Shown: positions 43,353 through 52,177 of the stretch, one piece after another
How the letters are laid out: each line of letters starts with the position of its first letter
Position numbering within the stretch: position 1 is the stretch's first letter
Assembly: GCA_002422605.1 (NCBI GenBank)
Contig: DISW01000022.1
Location: 1-60,461 of the forward strand
Origin: Bacteriovoracaceae bacterium UBA6200
GTDB lineage: Bacteria; Bdellovibrionota; Bacteriovoracia; Bacteriovoracales; Bacteriovoracaceae
Length of the DNA: 60,461 bases
Direction of reading: 5' to 3'
The notes under the pieces: model-generated
Databases searched by the model: none
What the model was told of the DNA's origin: nothing
What the model saw: the letters and a program-made list of their open reading frames with translations, nothing else
Made by a program: the position numbers and the translations under genes

Positions 43353-44576
43353 ATGAAACTTTCATTTAAAGATTTTAAAAAGGCTTATGAAATATTAAGT
43401 GAGATCATTGATCCTACCCCTTTAATTTATAATGAGTGGCTCTCCCATCAATATCATTGCCAGATATACCTCAAATTAGAAAATATGCTGCCTATTGGTT
43501 CATTCAAAATGCGTGGGGCCACTCATAAAATTTCTAAACTCTCAGGCGCGGATAAAAAAAGAGGGGTTTTAGCTGTTAGTGCAGGTAACCACGCTCAAGG
43601 TGTGGCCTGGGCCGCCAGGAAATTTAATGTTAAGGCCACCATCATCATGCCGGAAGGCTCTCCTCTGACTAAAATTCGCAATACCGAAACTCTTGGGGCC
43701 AAAGTCGTTCTTCATGGAAAAAGCATTGAAGAAGGATTTCTTTTCGCTGAAGAGATGATGAAAAAGCAAAAGATGACTTTTGTTCATCCTTACCATGATC
43801 CGGATGTGATCACGGGCCAAGGAACGGTTGGCTTTGAACTCTTGGAGCAAATTCCCGATATGGACTATATTTTTTCTTCTATTGGGGGAGGGGGATTAGT
43901 TTCAGGAATCGGACAAGTGATTAAGGGAAGTAAATCCAAGGCAAAAGTCATTGCAGGTCAGGCCAGTGGTTGTTCGGCGATGGTAGATTCCCTCAATTCT
44001 GGGAAGATTGTAAAAATTGATACTGCTGAAACTTTTGCTGATGGAATTCGCGTTAAGAACGTCGCCCCTGATATGTTGAAAATGCTCGGTGAAGTTGTCG
44101 ATTCTTCTCATAAAGTTGATGATGAGAAAATGGCCTGGGCGATTCTCCAGTTAATGGAAAAGGCACGGGTTATTGCAGAAGGAGCAGGAGCACTTCCACT
44201 TGCGCTTTTTGATCAGCTCTATCAAAAAAATCCGAAAAAATTTATAAATAAAAAAATTGTCCTGGTCGTTTGTGGCGGAAATATTGACGTTAATCTCCTG
44301 GAAAGAATTATCGATAGAGGACTCATTGAGTCCAACCGTAAGGTAAGAATTTCTATTCCTATTCCTGATCGTCCAGGAGCTCTTCATCAGTTAACGGGAA
44401 TTATTACTGAAGTGGGTGCCAATATTTTGCAGGTTTTTCATGATCGCTCAAGCTTAGGAGCTGGGATTACCGGAACAAATGTTATTTTTTCTTTGGAAAC
44501 GAAGGGAGAGGATCATTTGAAAACGCTTCTTAAAGAAATGAAAAAAGATTTTCCACGCTGTGAAGTGGTTTCATAA
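43353..44576 (+). CDS. ilvA: Threonine dehydratase with C-terminal ACT domain
   Basis: A 407-residue PLP enzyme converting threonine to 2-oxobutyrate and ammonia (also serine to pyruvate). The PLP Lys is K52 (GSFKMRG), and the phosphate loop is SIGGGGLVSGIG (about 177-188). The last 75 residues are a single ACT domain (ISIPIPDRPGALHQLTGI) that would bind an amino acid effector. This short form with one ACT domain is like the tdcB/ilvA intermediate type, so a biosynthetic or catabolic role is not certain. It starts 3 nt after mntP and ends at a strong terminator. Confidence 0.93.
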   Translation: MKLSFKDFKKAYEILSEIIDPTPLIYNEWLSHQYHCQIYLKLENMLPIGSFKMRGATHKISKLSGADKKRGVLAVSAGNHAQGVAWAARKFNVKATIIMPEGSPLTKIRNTETLGAKVVLHGKSIEEGFLFAEEMMKKQKMTFVHPYHDPDVITGQGTVGFELLEQIPDMDYIFSSIGGGGLVSGIGQVIKGSKSKAKVIAGQASGCSAMVDSLNSGKIVKIDTAETFADGIRVKNVAPDMLKMLGEVVDSSHKVDDEKMAWAILQLMEKARVIAEGAGALPLALFDQLYQKNPKKFINKKIVLVVCGGNIDVNLLERIIDRGLIESNRKVRISIPIPDRPGALHQLTGIITEVGANILQVFHDRSSLGAGITGTNVIFSLETKGEDHLKTLLKEMKKDFPRCEVVS

Positions 44577-44606
44577 AAAGAGGGCTTCTTTCGAAGCCCT
44601 TTTTCA
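44574..44606. terminator. Bidirectional terminator
   Basis: AGGGCTTC-TTTC-GAAGCCCT (44581-44600) is an 8-bp stem with a T5 tail on the plus side and an A-run (44575-44579) on the other, which reads as T-run on the minus strand. It ends both the threonine dehydratase transcript and the convergent lipoprotein gene. Confidence 0.85.
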
Positions 44607-44810
44607 TTAAGATTTCTTTTCTTCTTTTTTATCAGACTTCTTTTGCATCCGATCGCATTTTCCATCTTCACAGCCTTTCTTATCTTTCCGGCCATCTTTA
44701 GAGCAACATTGTTTATCTTTCTGACAACAATCATGACCATGATGGCGGTGGTGTGAGCATGCTGTAACCGAAAGTAGTGCAGTAAGTGTCAGGAGGCTTA
44801 ACAATTTCAT
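44607..44810 (-). CDS. Small Cys/His/Lys-rich lipoprotein
   Basis: A 67-residue lipoprotein with lipobox VTAC (Cys18). The mature peptide is a dense metal-binding-like string: HHRHHGHDCC, then QCC and GCEDGKC, ending in a Lys-rich tail. Binding of Cu, Zn, Ni or Fe in the periplasm is a fair guess from the residues only. I do not recognise a named family. It converges on the threonine dehydratase gene, with a shared terminator. Confidence 0.75.
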   Translation of the reverse strand: MKLLSLLTLTALLSVTACSHHRHHGHDCCQKDKQCCSKDGRKDKKGCEDGKCDRMQKKSDKKEEKKS

Positions 44811-44942
44811 GAGTGTCCTTGTGTTATGTCATTTGTTCAATCAATCGATTTATTATAAATTGAATCTATGCAGCTTCATCGGAAACTTTTAGAAAAAATT
44901 TTAATAATTAAAGAAGACCTCCTAAGTCGGCTAAGGAAGCCT

Positions 44943-45317
44943 ATGTTTAAAAGAATTGGTGGATTTGAAGTTATCGACAAGTTAGTTGACGATTTTTATC
45001 ATATTATGGGTACGGATCCTGCAGCGGCAGATTGCTTTGCCACTCATAAAGGTCGAGACATCCGTATTGCAGCGGAAAAATTGAAATTCTTTTTAAGCGG
45101 ATGGACTGGAGGTCCTCAGCTCTATCTGGAAAAATATGGCCACCCCAAGCTTAGGGCCCGACATTTTCCTTTTGTGATCGGAACTCAAGAAGGGGATCAG
45201 TGGCTTTACTGCATGAGAAAGGCCCTGGCCCATTCTCAGATTGATCCTGGGTTGCAGGAAGAATTGATGAGTGCTTTTACTCATATTGCTAAAGTGGTCC
45301 AGAATAAAGAATCATAA
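44943..45317 (+). CDS. Truncated haemoglobin, group II (trHbO type)
   Basis: About 124 residues of a 2-on-2 globin: B10 Tyr19 (VDDFYHIM), Trp54 (FLSGWTGGP), GHPKLRARHFPF with the proximal His74, and G8 Trp87 (DQWLYCM). The GGPxxY and W(G8) pattern fits group II. These proteins bind O2, NO and other ligands and may detoxify peroxynitrite. Start 44943 has AAGGA upstream; an in-frame ATG at 44868 would add a 25-residue helix, and both remain possible. It overlaps by 6 nt the convergent QEGLA-motif gene, which elsewhere is linked to flavohaemoglobin expression. Confidence 0.85.
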   Translation: MFKRIGGFEVIDKLVDDFYHIMGTDPAAADCFATHKGRDIRIAAEKLKFFLSGWTGGPQLYLEKYGHPKLRARHFPFVIGTQEGDQWLYCMRKALAHSQIDPGLQEELMSAFTHIAKVVQNKES

Positions 45318-46502
45318 GAAACCATGCCTAAATAAACTGAAAGAGAGTTCTTTTAATTTTTCAAGTCTCGCCAAGGTCACCGGATGTTCCAAGGCCTTTG
45401 GGAAATATTTAATATTCAATTCAAAATTATTTCTTTTATCCATGAGTAATAAGTGTTCATCGAATGAAACTTTGCCTACCCACATAGATTTTAAAGACGT
45501 TTTATAAAAATGCAGGTGATAAAGAATTTCAACCATACCGTGTAAATAGAGAAGTTCTTTTGTAAATGCCATCCCCCCTTCAAATGGTACTCCCCGGAAA
45601 ACTCTCAAGGTTAATTTAAAAGCATCCAGTTCTTCCATCCCGCCATGAATAAAAAAATAATAAACTTCTCTGATTGATGATCCCCGTTCTGCCATTGAAG
45701 TGGCAATATGACGAAGGATGACCCGGTTCCATCGTTTAAGAGTCATATTCCCTGTAATGAGTTCCACTAGAATAGCGAGACCTTCTTGTAGGAAAGTTGT
45801 CCTCGGCGCCCAGGTGGAAAGCCAGGGATGATCAGGTTGTGCCGCTCCATTTAGTGAAGTACCTAAATGGACCCAGCCTTCGTGAACCACGAAAATATCC
45901 AGATAGCGGGTGGTATACAGTTTGTGAGGGTTTAATTTAACGACTCGTCTTCCTGCCGAAGAGTCAGAAAGAAGTGAGCTGGATGGGCGAACTTCAAAAT
46001 CGCCGGTGTCAAAAGTTTCTGCCAGCTTCTGCCTCATATAATTGATGCCGTCATCTCCTTTGTAGCAAGCCAGGCTTGTGTCTTCCATACAGTAGGAGGG
46101 CATTTGATCAACAAAATAAGGGAAAGCCTGGTTTTTGGCATATCTTCGGGATGATCCGTAGAGGTGAACGGTATGTTCATAAAATTTCGGTTTTCCGAAA
46201 TTTTCCATCATCGTCAGTAGGTGCCCGTAGTCTTGCAGTCTTTGAGAAAACACGGACTTCATGGCAAGGGAGATGTCCGATTCGACAAGCCTTTTGCGGA
46301 ACTCATCCATTGATTTTCGTTTAGCGACCACATTAACGGGAAAGGGAACGCTCACATCCTCGAGGCAATCTATAAAGGTTCGGTGCTGAGGGAAGAGGAG
46401 ATAGAGTTCTTTTAAGGGATAGCGCGGGTGACCTAGAAAACTTAAGCCCTTGGCAATATCCTTTAATTGATATGAGAGATCTCGTATTACGTTTATATCC
46501 AC
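45312..46502 (-). CDS. QEGLA-motif (DUF1704/MATCAP-type) putative zinc metalloprotease
   Basis: A 396-residue protein of the family once named 'flavohemoglobin expression-modulating QEGLA motif'. It has HEGWVH (H207, E208, H212: an HExxxH site) and LQEGLAILVEL with E240 as a third ligand. Eukaryotic members (MATCAP) are tubulin tyrosine carboxypeptidases, so a carboxypeptidase-type activity is likely, on an unknown substrate. It sits next to, and overlapping in convergence with, a truncated haemoglobin gene, which echoes the old link to globins. The protein has no signal peptide. Confidence 0.85.
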   Translation of the reverse strand: MDINVIRDLSYQLKDIAKGLSFLGHPRYPLKELYLLFPQHRTFIDCLEDVSVPFPVNVVAKRKSMDEFRKRLVESDISLAMKSVFSQRLQDYGHLLTMMENFGKPKFYEHTVHLYGSSRRYAKNQAFPYFVDQMPSYCMEDTSLACYKGDDGINYMRQKLAETFDTGDFEVRPSSSLLSDSSAGRRVVKLNPHKLYTTRYLDIFVVHEGWVHLGTSLNGAAQPDHPWLSTWAPRTTFLQEGLAILVELITGNMTLKRWNRVILRHIATSMAERGSSIREVYYFFIHGGMEELDAFKLTLRVFRGVPFEGGMAFTKELLYLHGMVEILYHLHFYKTSLKSMWVGKVSFDEHLLLMDKRNNFELNIKYFPKALEHPVTLARLEKLKELSFSLFRHGFL

Positions 46503-46538
46503 AACGTGCTCCCATTCTACTAAAGGTATTTTGGCACT

Positions 46539-47642
46539 ATGAAATCATTATTACTTCTTTTTTTCCTTCCTCTCACTGTTTACGGAAGCTTTGGTAAGCC
46601 TGAGCTTATAGCAAGATTAAGTGATAGAGGAGCTTATAAGGCGCCGGATAATACGTGGTGCTTCACTTCTGATCCCGCGATCTTGAAGGGGAAAGTATAC
46701 TTAAGCTGTATGGACACTGATGGAAGATTAATGATCGAGTGGGGTGATCATTATAAAGTGATTGCTCGTGCTGAAGAGGATCAAATCTTTTCAGCTCCAC
46801 TTTCAAGTTTTGGAAAAGTAAGTTGGTATGAATTTAATCAATGGGGCGCAGTAAAGTCTTTTGAGTTAACTGACTCACTTAAGGTGACTGATTTAAAAAT
46901 CTTAGGTCCTCTTAATCAATCCATTGATAATCTCACCCTTGCCTCTTCTGATTCATGGCTTTTGAGAACTAAAGGTTCTACTCCCGAATTATGGATCTGG
47001 CGAAATGATAAAGCCGTTCCTTTTTTCAATCCTGGTGCAGCTTATCTCTTCAGACCTATCGTTAGTCCTGATGGGCTAATTGTTATAAAAGTTCGCGAGA
47101 ATAATTATGATGAATCCTCTCCTGATAAACTTTGGATCTATAGTAATAATAAATGGAAAATTATTTTCGAAGATCGAGATTCAAAATCCGAATCTCCTTG
47201 GAAAACCTTCCGTCAGAACGTTGCAATAGAAGGTGAAAAAATCTTACTACTCGCGACAGATGATCAAGGTGAGGCCCTTCTATTGATGAATAATGGTCAG
47301 ATCGAAATTATTGCCAGAGCAGGGAAAGATCTCAAGAGCTTTGATTTTTTCTCTCCTCAAATGAATGGCGGAACAGTTGCTGTTCGCGGAGTTGATTTTG
47401 AAGGCCGGAAAGTTCTTTATGTTCATGACAAACAAGGATTTCGTCGACTCTTAACCCAAGGAGATATCGTCCACACCGATCTGGGTTTCGGTAAAGTCGA
47501 TTATCCTAATCAAGACTCTATTTTCTATAGTTCTCCGGGGATCGATGAAAAAGGAAATGTTTACCAACAGGCCACAATGGTTGATCCTGATCACCCTAAA
47601 GTGCTGATGGGAATTGGACTAATTAAGTTCACTAAAGAGTAG
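46539..47642 (+). CDS. Exported beta-propeller-like protein
   Basis: A 367-residue protein with a signal peptide (cleavage after VYG at about 16). The rest is beta-rich with repeated short blades of the pattern WxxDxxxxPxF / GxxVxVRGxDF, each of about 50 residues, suggesting a propeller fold. No catalytic motif or named family is recognised. It is divergent from the QEGLA gene by 36 nt and precedes the C26 amidase by 56 nt on the same strand. Confidence 0.6.
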   Translation: MKSLLLLFFLPLTVYGSFGKPELIARLSDRGAYKAPDNTWCFTSDPAILKGKVYLSCMDTDGRLMIEWGDHYKVIARAEEDQIFSAPLSSFGKVSWYEFNQWGAVKSFELTDSLKVTDLKILGPLNQSIDNLTLASSDSWLLRTKGSTPELWIWRNDKAVPFFNPGAAYLFRPIVSPDGLIVIKVRENNYDESSPDKLWIYSNNKWKIIFEDRDSKSESPWKTFRQNVAIEGEKILLLATDDQGEALLLMNNGQIEIIARAGKDLKSFDFFSPQMNGGTVAVRGVDFEGRKVLYVHDKQGFRRLLTQGDIVHTDLGFGKVDYPNQDSIFYSSPGIDEKGNVYQQATMVDPDHPKVLMGIGLIKFTKE

Positions 47643-47698
47643 AATTTTCCCTAATCTCTGAAAGTTGTGTAATAGACAGACTCTTCTAAACTTAAATT

Positions 47699-48541
47699 AT
47701 GATTAAAAGGGTACTGCTCTTAGGGATGCTATTTAGCATCCCCACCGAGATTCTCGCTTGTTCTTTACCTCCTGGTGAAGTTCTGAGGATCGGTTGTAGC
47801 GAAGAGTGTAGCTTTCTCTACCGCTTTAGACTTAGAACCACCTCCTGGGCCTTGGGCTATCGCACTCGAGTCATTACCCTTACTCCCGAGAACATCACTC
47901 AAGAAAAGCATACTATTAATGGCATTTTGATTCCAGGAGGAGCGGACATTGATCCCGATTATTATCTTCCTGCTGTTTCGCCGGAACTACAAAAATATAC
48001 CGAGGACAATCGCCAGCTGGTGAATTTCTCGGCTGAAGGAAAAAGACGAGATCCGTTCGAGTATCAACTCGTGAAGACCTATTCAGAAGATGAGAGTTAT
48101 AAAGATTTACCGATGTTGGGAATTTGCCGTGGTATGCAGATGATGTCGGTTGCTCAAGGGATTCCTCTTTATCTTGATATCAAAACAGAGCTTGGAATTA
48201 AAAATAGAAAAAATATCTTTGATCATGTGAAGATAGAATCCAAAAAATCTCTTATGAATAGTATCTATTCACGAGAGAGTTTACGTGGTTTTAAAATCCA
48301 TCATCAAGGACTTCGCGTTCCATATTATTTTAATAATCAGGATAATTATCCTAACGTTAAAGTCACGGCCTTCTCTCACAATAAGAAAATAGCCGAAGCA
48401 CTCGAGTATACTCATCGTCCGGCACTGGGCGTGCAGTATCACCCTGAAAAATCCTTTACCCAAACATCTGCTCCGGTCTTTCGCTGGTTTTTAAAGAAGG
48501 CCTGTGAGCATAAAAATCTTTCATTGAAGGACAGTCTATGA
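47699..48541 (+). CDS. Exported class I glutamine amidotransferase-like hydrolase (peptidase C26)
   Basis: A 280-residue gamma-glutamyl hydrolase / PuuD-like protein. The triad is C143 (GICRGMQ), H248 and E250 (VQYHPE), with GILIPGGADIDP forming the oxyanion-region loop. The N-terminus is a signal sequence ending in ILACS, so it is exported and perhaps lipidated at Cys21, unlike the usual cytoplasmic PuuD. It would cleave gamma-glutamyl bonds, for instance in peptides or poly-gamma-glutamate, in the periplasm. It overlaps the M1-like protease gene by 4 nt. Confidence 0.85.
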   Translation: MIKRVLLLGMLFSIPTEILACSLPPGEVLRIGCSEECSFLYRFRLRTTSWALGYRTRVITLTPENITQEKHTINGILIPGGADIDPDYYLPAVSPELQKYTEDNRQLVNFSAEGKRRDPFEYQLVKTYSEDESYKDLPMLGICRGMQMMSVAQGIPLYLDIKTELGIKNRKNIFDHVKIESKKSLMNSIYSRESLRGFKIHHQGLRVPYYFNNQDNYPNVKVTAFSHNKKIAEALEYTHRPALGVQYHPEKSFTQTSAPVFRWFLKKACEHKNLSLKDSL

Positions 48542-49881
48542 AATGGTTTCTTTTATCGATTCTATTAAGTACTCAAGCTTTGGCAAATTTGCATCTTGCT
48601 CCTCCCGATTTTGAAACTCATCTTGGGAAAGCGATCTTTGTTGATTTCGAAAAAGCTGAATACAATGTGACTTATAATGTTCTTTGGAAGCGCTCGCAGG
48701 TTAAGTCACGCATTGAATTTAAGGCAGACAAAAAGGGCTTTCCAGTATTTGACCTGATACCTGGACCAGTAAGAGCTAAGCTTAATGGTAAACCTGTTTC
48801 CATCATTCAGACAACAGCACCTGACGGATCAAAACTCAGACAAGTTAACGCAGAGGTGGGACCTGGGCTCCACGTTCTTGAGATGGAAAATAAACTTTCT
48901 AAAAACATTCGTTATAGTCTTCGCCGAACTGTCTCCAGTGCTTTCTGGATCAGAGATTTAAAGTATAGAAAATTTTTAGAGCAATACATTCCATCTAATT
49001 TTGAATTCGATCAGTATCAAATGATTATGAATGTTACTTTTTCTGGGATTAAAAAGGCGAGACAAGACATTTATACCAATGGGGAATTAACTCAGACTTC
49101 TCCTAACTCTTATAGAATCGTTTATCCGGAATATTTCACAGTTTCTTCCCCTTATTTTCACACTACACCTCGGGGGCAGAAAAAGCGTTTAGATTTTACT
49201 TATAAATCTATTAGCGGAAGAATCATTCCTATTACGGTTTATACTTCCTGGTGGTCTCATCCAAGGAAATTCAAACTCGAGACTGAAAAAGTATTAAAAG
49301 AACTGGAAGCTGATTATGGACCTTGGGCCCATCCATCATTTGTAGCCTATGAAACCTTACCTGGAACTGGTGGCATGGAGCATGCGGGAGCGACTCAAAC
49401 ATCTTTTGCAGCACTTGATCATGAAATGCTTCATTCTTATTTTGCTAAAGGAGTGATGCCGGCCAATGGAAATTCTGGTTGGATTGATGAGGCCATAGCA
49501 AGCTGGAGAGATAAAGGATACCAACGTAAGCCTTTGCCTGATTTTGTATCCAGTAATCTCGGAGCTCATTCACCTTATCAAAGAAATACAGATAAACGTG
49601 CCTATGCCTTAGGTGCAGAATTTATGGCCTACCTTGATTACCGTTTGCAAGATATTGGCGGGCTTAAAGCTTTTTTAAAGGGTTACTTCCAGGCCTATAA
49701 ACACACCGTCATCACGACAGAACATTTTAAAAATAACCTTGAATTCTTCAGTGGCCTTGATCTCACCCATGATTTTGAAACCTATATTTGGGGTGAGAAT
49801 AAATCTTCTGAAGATGAGTCTTATGAAGTGAGTCCTGTTCATAAAGAAATTAATCATAACCAATTAGAAATGATGCTTTAA
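48538..49881 (+). CDS. Exported M1-like zinc metallopeptidase
   Basis: A 447-residue gluzincin with signal peptide (cleavage after ALA at about 16). The zinc site is H295-E-M-L-H299 and E318 (GWIDEAIASW): the exact HExxH-x18-E spacing. GGMEHAGAT (about 278) replaces the GxMEN exopeptidase motif. The N-terminal 230 residues are beta-rich, as in M1 enzymes. An aminopeptidase on peptides outside the cytoplasm is likely. It is translationally coupled (ATGA) to the C26 hydrolase, which suggests stepwise breakdown of gamma-glutamyl-containing peptides; this is inference. A terminator follows. Confidence 0.85.
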   Translation: MKWFLLSILLSTQALANLHLAPPDFETHLGKAIFVDFEKAEYNVTYNVLWKRSQVKSRIEFKADKKGFPVFDLIPGPVRAKLNGKPVSIIQTTAPDGSKLRQVNAEVGPGLHVLEMENKLSKNIRYSLRRTVSSAFWIRDLKYRKFLEQYIPSNFEFDQYQMIMNVTFSGIKKARQDIYTNGELTQTSPNSYRIVYPEYFTVSSPYFHTTPRGQKKRLDFTYKSISGRIIPITVYTSWWSHPRKFKLETEKVLKELEADYGPWAHPSFVAYETLPGTGGMEHAGATQTSFAALDHEMLHSYFAKGVMPANGNSGWIDEAIASWRDKGYQRKPLPDFVSSNLGAHSPYQRNTDKRAYALGAEFMAYLDYRLQDIGGLKAFLKGYFQAYKHTVITTEHFKNNLEFFSGLDLTHDFETYIWGENKSSEDESYEVSPVHKEINHNQLEMML

Positions 49882-49925
49882 TGTCCATCTTCGTCAGTTG
49901 ATCATTTCCTGTCGTACATGGGGTA

Positions 49926-49957
49926 ATAAAAAGAGGGCGGTTTGCGTCCTCTTTTTA
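49926..49957 (+). terminator. Rho-independent terminator
   Basis: AAAAAGAGGGCG-GTTT-GCGTCCTCTTTTT: a stem with one mismatch, flanked by A5 and T5, thus usable in both directions. It ends the propeller / C26 / M1 transcript 45 nt after the M1 stop. Confidence 0.85.
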
Positions 49958-50093
49958 TTTCCTTTAGAAACAGTTTGAAACACCGCGGATTCTCTTAAGT
50001 CTCTCAATTTATTGAAATCCTCTTTCTATAATATTTTCCGAGACAAAATTTAGCTGTTTTCGCTCTCTATCAGTTGTCCTAGTCTCCCGAACT

Positions 50094-51620
50094 ATGAAAA
50101 ACATTCTTTTTTTAAGCCTTCTTATCAGCTCTTTTTCTTGGGGACAGGAACTCGATGTTCAGTTCTTGCAAACCCAAAGGCCTGCCAGTGAGCCTTACAA
50201 TATTCCTATAACGATTAATGAGCATGGGCAGATAAAATTTGGTAAAGAGGGAAACCAGCTGATTTCAATCAATGCAACAGTCCAGGCAACCTATCGACGT
50301 TCTCTTATTAATTATTCAAGACCTATTTCACAAAATCTTTTTACGCTTGATCCAGTTGAAAAAAATATTGGTCAATTAGAGATCAAACGCACTCAAATAG
50401 AGTACGGTATGGGACTGGCCGGTCTGGTTCAAAAGACTTTTACTCTGGGAATTATTCCTTATCGAGGCTCCATTCAAACATCGATTAGAAATAAAATCTT
50501 CCATAACGAAAAACTTCCAGGCTTTCGAATGCCTCGAAAGTTCGAAGAAATTGAGAAATGGCGGACAGGAGATTCGGGAACCTTCCAAACTTATGGCGGG
50601 ATTCAGGCCTATGTGGGTGTGAGTTCAGGTCTCATTAATTTCGCAACCGCCTCAATGGGGATCCAAAATCAGTTTATAGTCGAGGTGAAAAAGATTACAG
50701 AGAATTTTGTAACTCTGACCATTACTGAAGAAGACGTGGATCGGGCCCAGCTTTTAGCAGGCCCGTTATTTGCTTATGGAACCTGGGGATACTTTGATGG
50801 GAAAAGAATAGGCCTGGAGTTTATGTTGAATCTGGACGATCGCTACCATCATGAACTTTTTGAAGAGGCGATAAAAGGTAAGATGACTTCTTTACAGAGA
50901 ACTCTACCTGTTACAGAACAAAAACTTTCCTGGAAGGGAAAAGACCGTTCTTTTTATCACGGGATTCCGATGGTTGCGGGACACACTCGTATCGCCGGAA
51001 GTTATGAACTCTTAGAAGAAGATGTTGAAGGTGATCTAGAATTCTCTGGTCATGAGAATGGAGGACTTCTGCGTAAACTTCGTAATACTTATCAATATAT
51101 CTTTCAGACAGAAGAGGCTATGGCCTTAATTTGGACTTCCGAAATAAATAAAGTGAATTACAAAGAGTTTGATAGATACTTTTATTCCAAGGGAAGAATT
51201 ATCGGTGTTAGAGGTTTTGACCGCGATATTCCTGCGAATACTTTTTTTGGTTCAGTCATTTCGCAGTTAGGGATAAGCTTTTCTAAAACTGAGATAGAAG
51301 CCTTAACTTCAGAAGATCTGGCCCCTATAAAAAGTTACATGAAGGCACGCTGTGTGGCCGAGCGCTTAAGCTGCCGCATGGAACGTAAGCTAGGAAAGAT
51401 CATGAATCAAATTAAGCATAGTCTTAATAAACCATGGATTGAGAGACGGTTGATCCTGGGGAAACTCATGATTAAAGAGCCGGCCCTTATCTATTCAATG
51501 GTTCAGCATTTGGGATTAAAAAAAGAAGTTTATTTTAAGTTCCTTAGTGAGAAGTATCAGTCAATCGAAGGAACTGAAACTCTCTATGGAGATAGCTCTT
51601 TAAGATCAGGAATAAACTGA
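50094..51620 (+). CDS. Exported protein of unknown function
   Basis: A 508-residue protein with a signal peptide (SSFSWGQ, cleavage at about 17). The N-terminal half is beta-rich (YGGIQAYVGVSSGLINFAT), the C-terminal quarter helical and basic (KSYMKARCVAERLSCRMERK, with two Cys that may form a disulfide). No catalytic motif or family is recognised. Its 3' end overlaps the convergent GNAT gene by 37 nt. The upstream 200 nt hold only the terminator and AT-rich sequence. Confidence 0.65.
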   Translation: MKNILFLSLLISSFSWGQELDVQFLQTQRPASEPYNIPITINEHGQIKFGKEGNQLISINATVQATYRRSLINYSRPISQNLFTLDPVEKNIGQLEIKRTQIEYGMGLAGLVQKTFTLGIIPYRGSIQTSIRNKIFHNEKLPGFRMPRKFEEIEKWRTGDSGTFQTYGGIQAYVGVSSGLINFATASMGIQNQFIVEVKKITENFVTLTITEEDVDRAQLLAGPLFAYGTWGYFDGKRIGLEFMLNLDDRYHHELFEEAIKGKMTSLQRTLPVTEQKLSWKGKDRSFYHGIPMVAGHTRIAGSYELLEEDVEGDLEFSGHENGGLLRKLRNTYQYIFQTEEAMALIWTSEINKVNYKEFDRYFYSKGRIIGVRGFDRDIPANTFFGSVISQLGISFSKTEIEALTSEDLAPIKSYMKARCVAERLSCRMERKLGKIMNQIKHSLNKPWIERRLILGKLMIKEPALIYSMVQHLGLKKEVYFKFLSEKYQSIEGTETLYGDSSLRSGIN

Positions 51621-52177
51621 GTCAGTTCTTCTTTGATTTTGATAAGATCAAGAGAGGTTAACTCTATAAATGACTGATCGAAGTCTTTCGTTTGAGGTCC
51701 CGAAATAACAGGACCTATTTTATGAAGAAGTTTAACGATTCCTTCATTGGCCGGAAGGTAGGTAAAAGAAAGTCTTTCGATATCTCTCTCCGCCGCAGCA
51801 AGAATCATGAGTTTTATAAGTACCTGCCCTAATCCAACTTTTTGATAGTCGTCTATGATCGTAACCGCAACTTCTGCTTCTGTTTCATCCTTTGAGGAAC
51901 GGACTAGTCTGACGATAGCAATACCGCGACCAGTTTCTCTTTCTTCCATGCCGATAGCATAATGATTAAAACCATCGAGAGTCGTAAGGTAACTTAATTC
52001 TTTTTCAGTAAATTCTCTCTTAGAACCTAAAAAGCGATAGCGAATGGACTCCGGTGACATATCCCGAAGTCCATCAGAAATTTGCTGTTTATTATGAGGA
52101 GTGACACTTCCAACGCGTAAAGCATACTGGCGCCAGTCGAGATTCATTCTTTTTTTCGGATGAAAAAAGAATTTCAT
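51584..52177 (-). CDS. GNAT N-acetyltransferase coupled to ycaO
   Basis: A 197-residue acetyltransferase of the GNAT fold: EVAVTIIDDYQKVGLGQVLI is strand 4 plus the acetyl-CoA pyrophosphate loop (Q-x-x-G-L-G), and RLSFTYLPANEGIVKLLHKI is the C-terminal part. The start at 52177 overlaps the ycaO stop (ATGA). This is typical for genes of one pathway, so it may act with YcaO on ribosomal or translation-related targets; the substrate is unknown. The similar frame from 52192 would overlap ycaO by 19 nt and is not preferred. Confidence 0.85.
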   Translation of the reverse strand: MKFFFHPKKRMNLDWRQYALRVGSVTPHNKQQISDGLRDMSPESIRYRFLGSKREFTEKELSYLTTLDGFNHYAIGMEERETGRGIAIVRLVRSSKDETEAEVAVTIIDDYQKVGLGQVLIKLMILAAAERDIERLSFTYLPANEGIVKLLHKIGPVISGPQTKDFDQSFIELTSLDLIKIKEELTQFIPDLKELSP

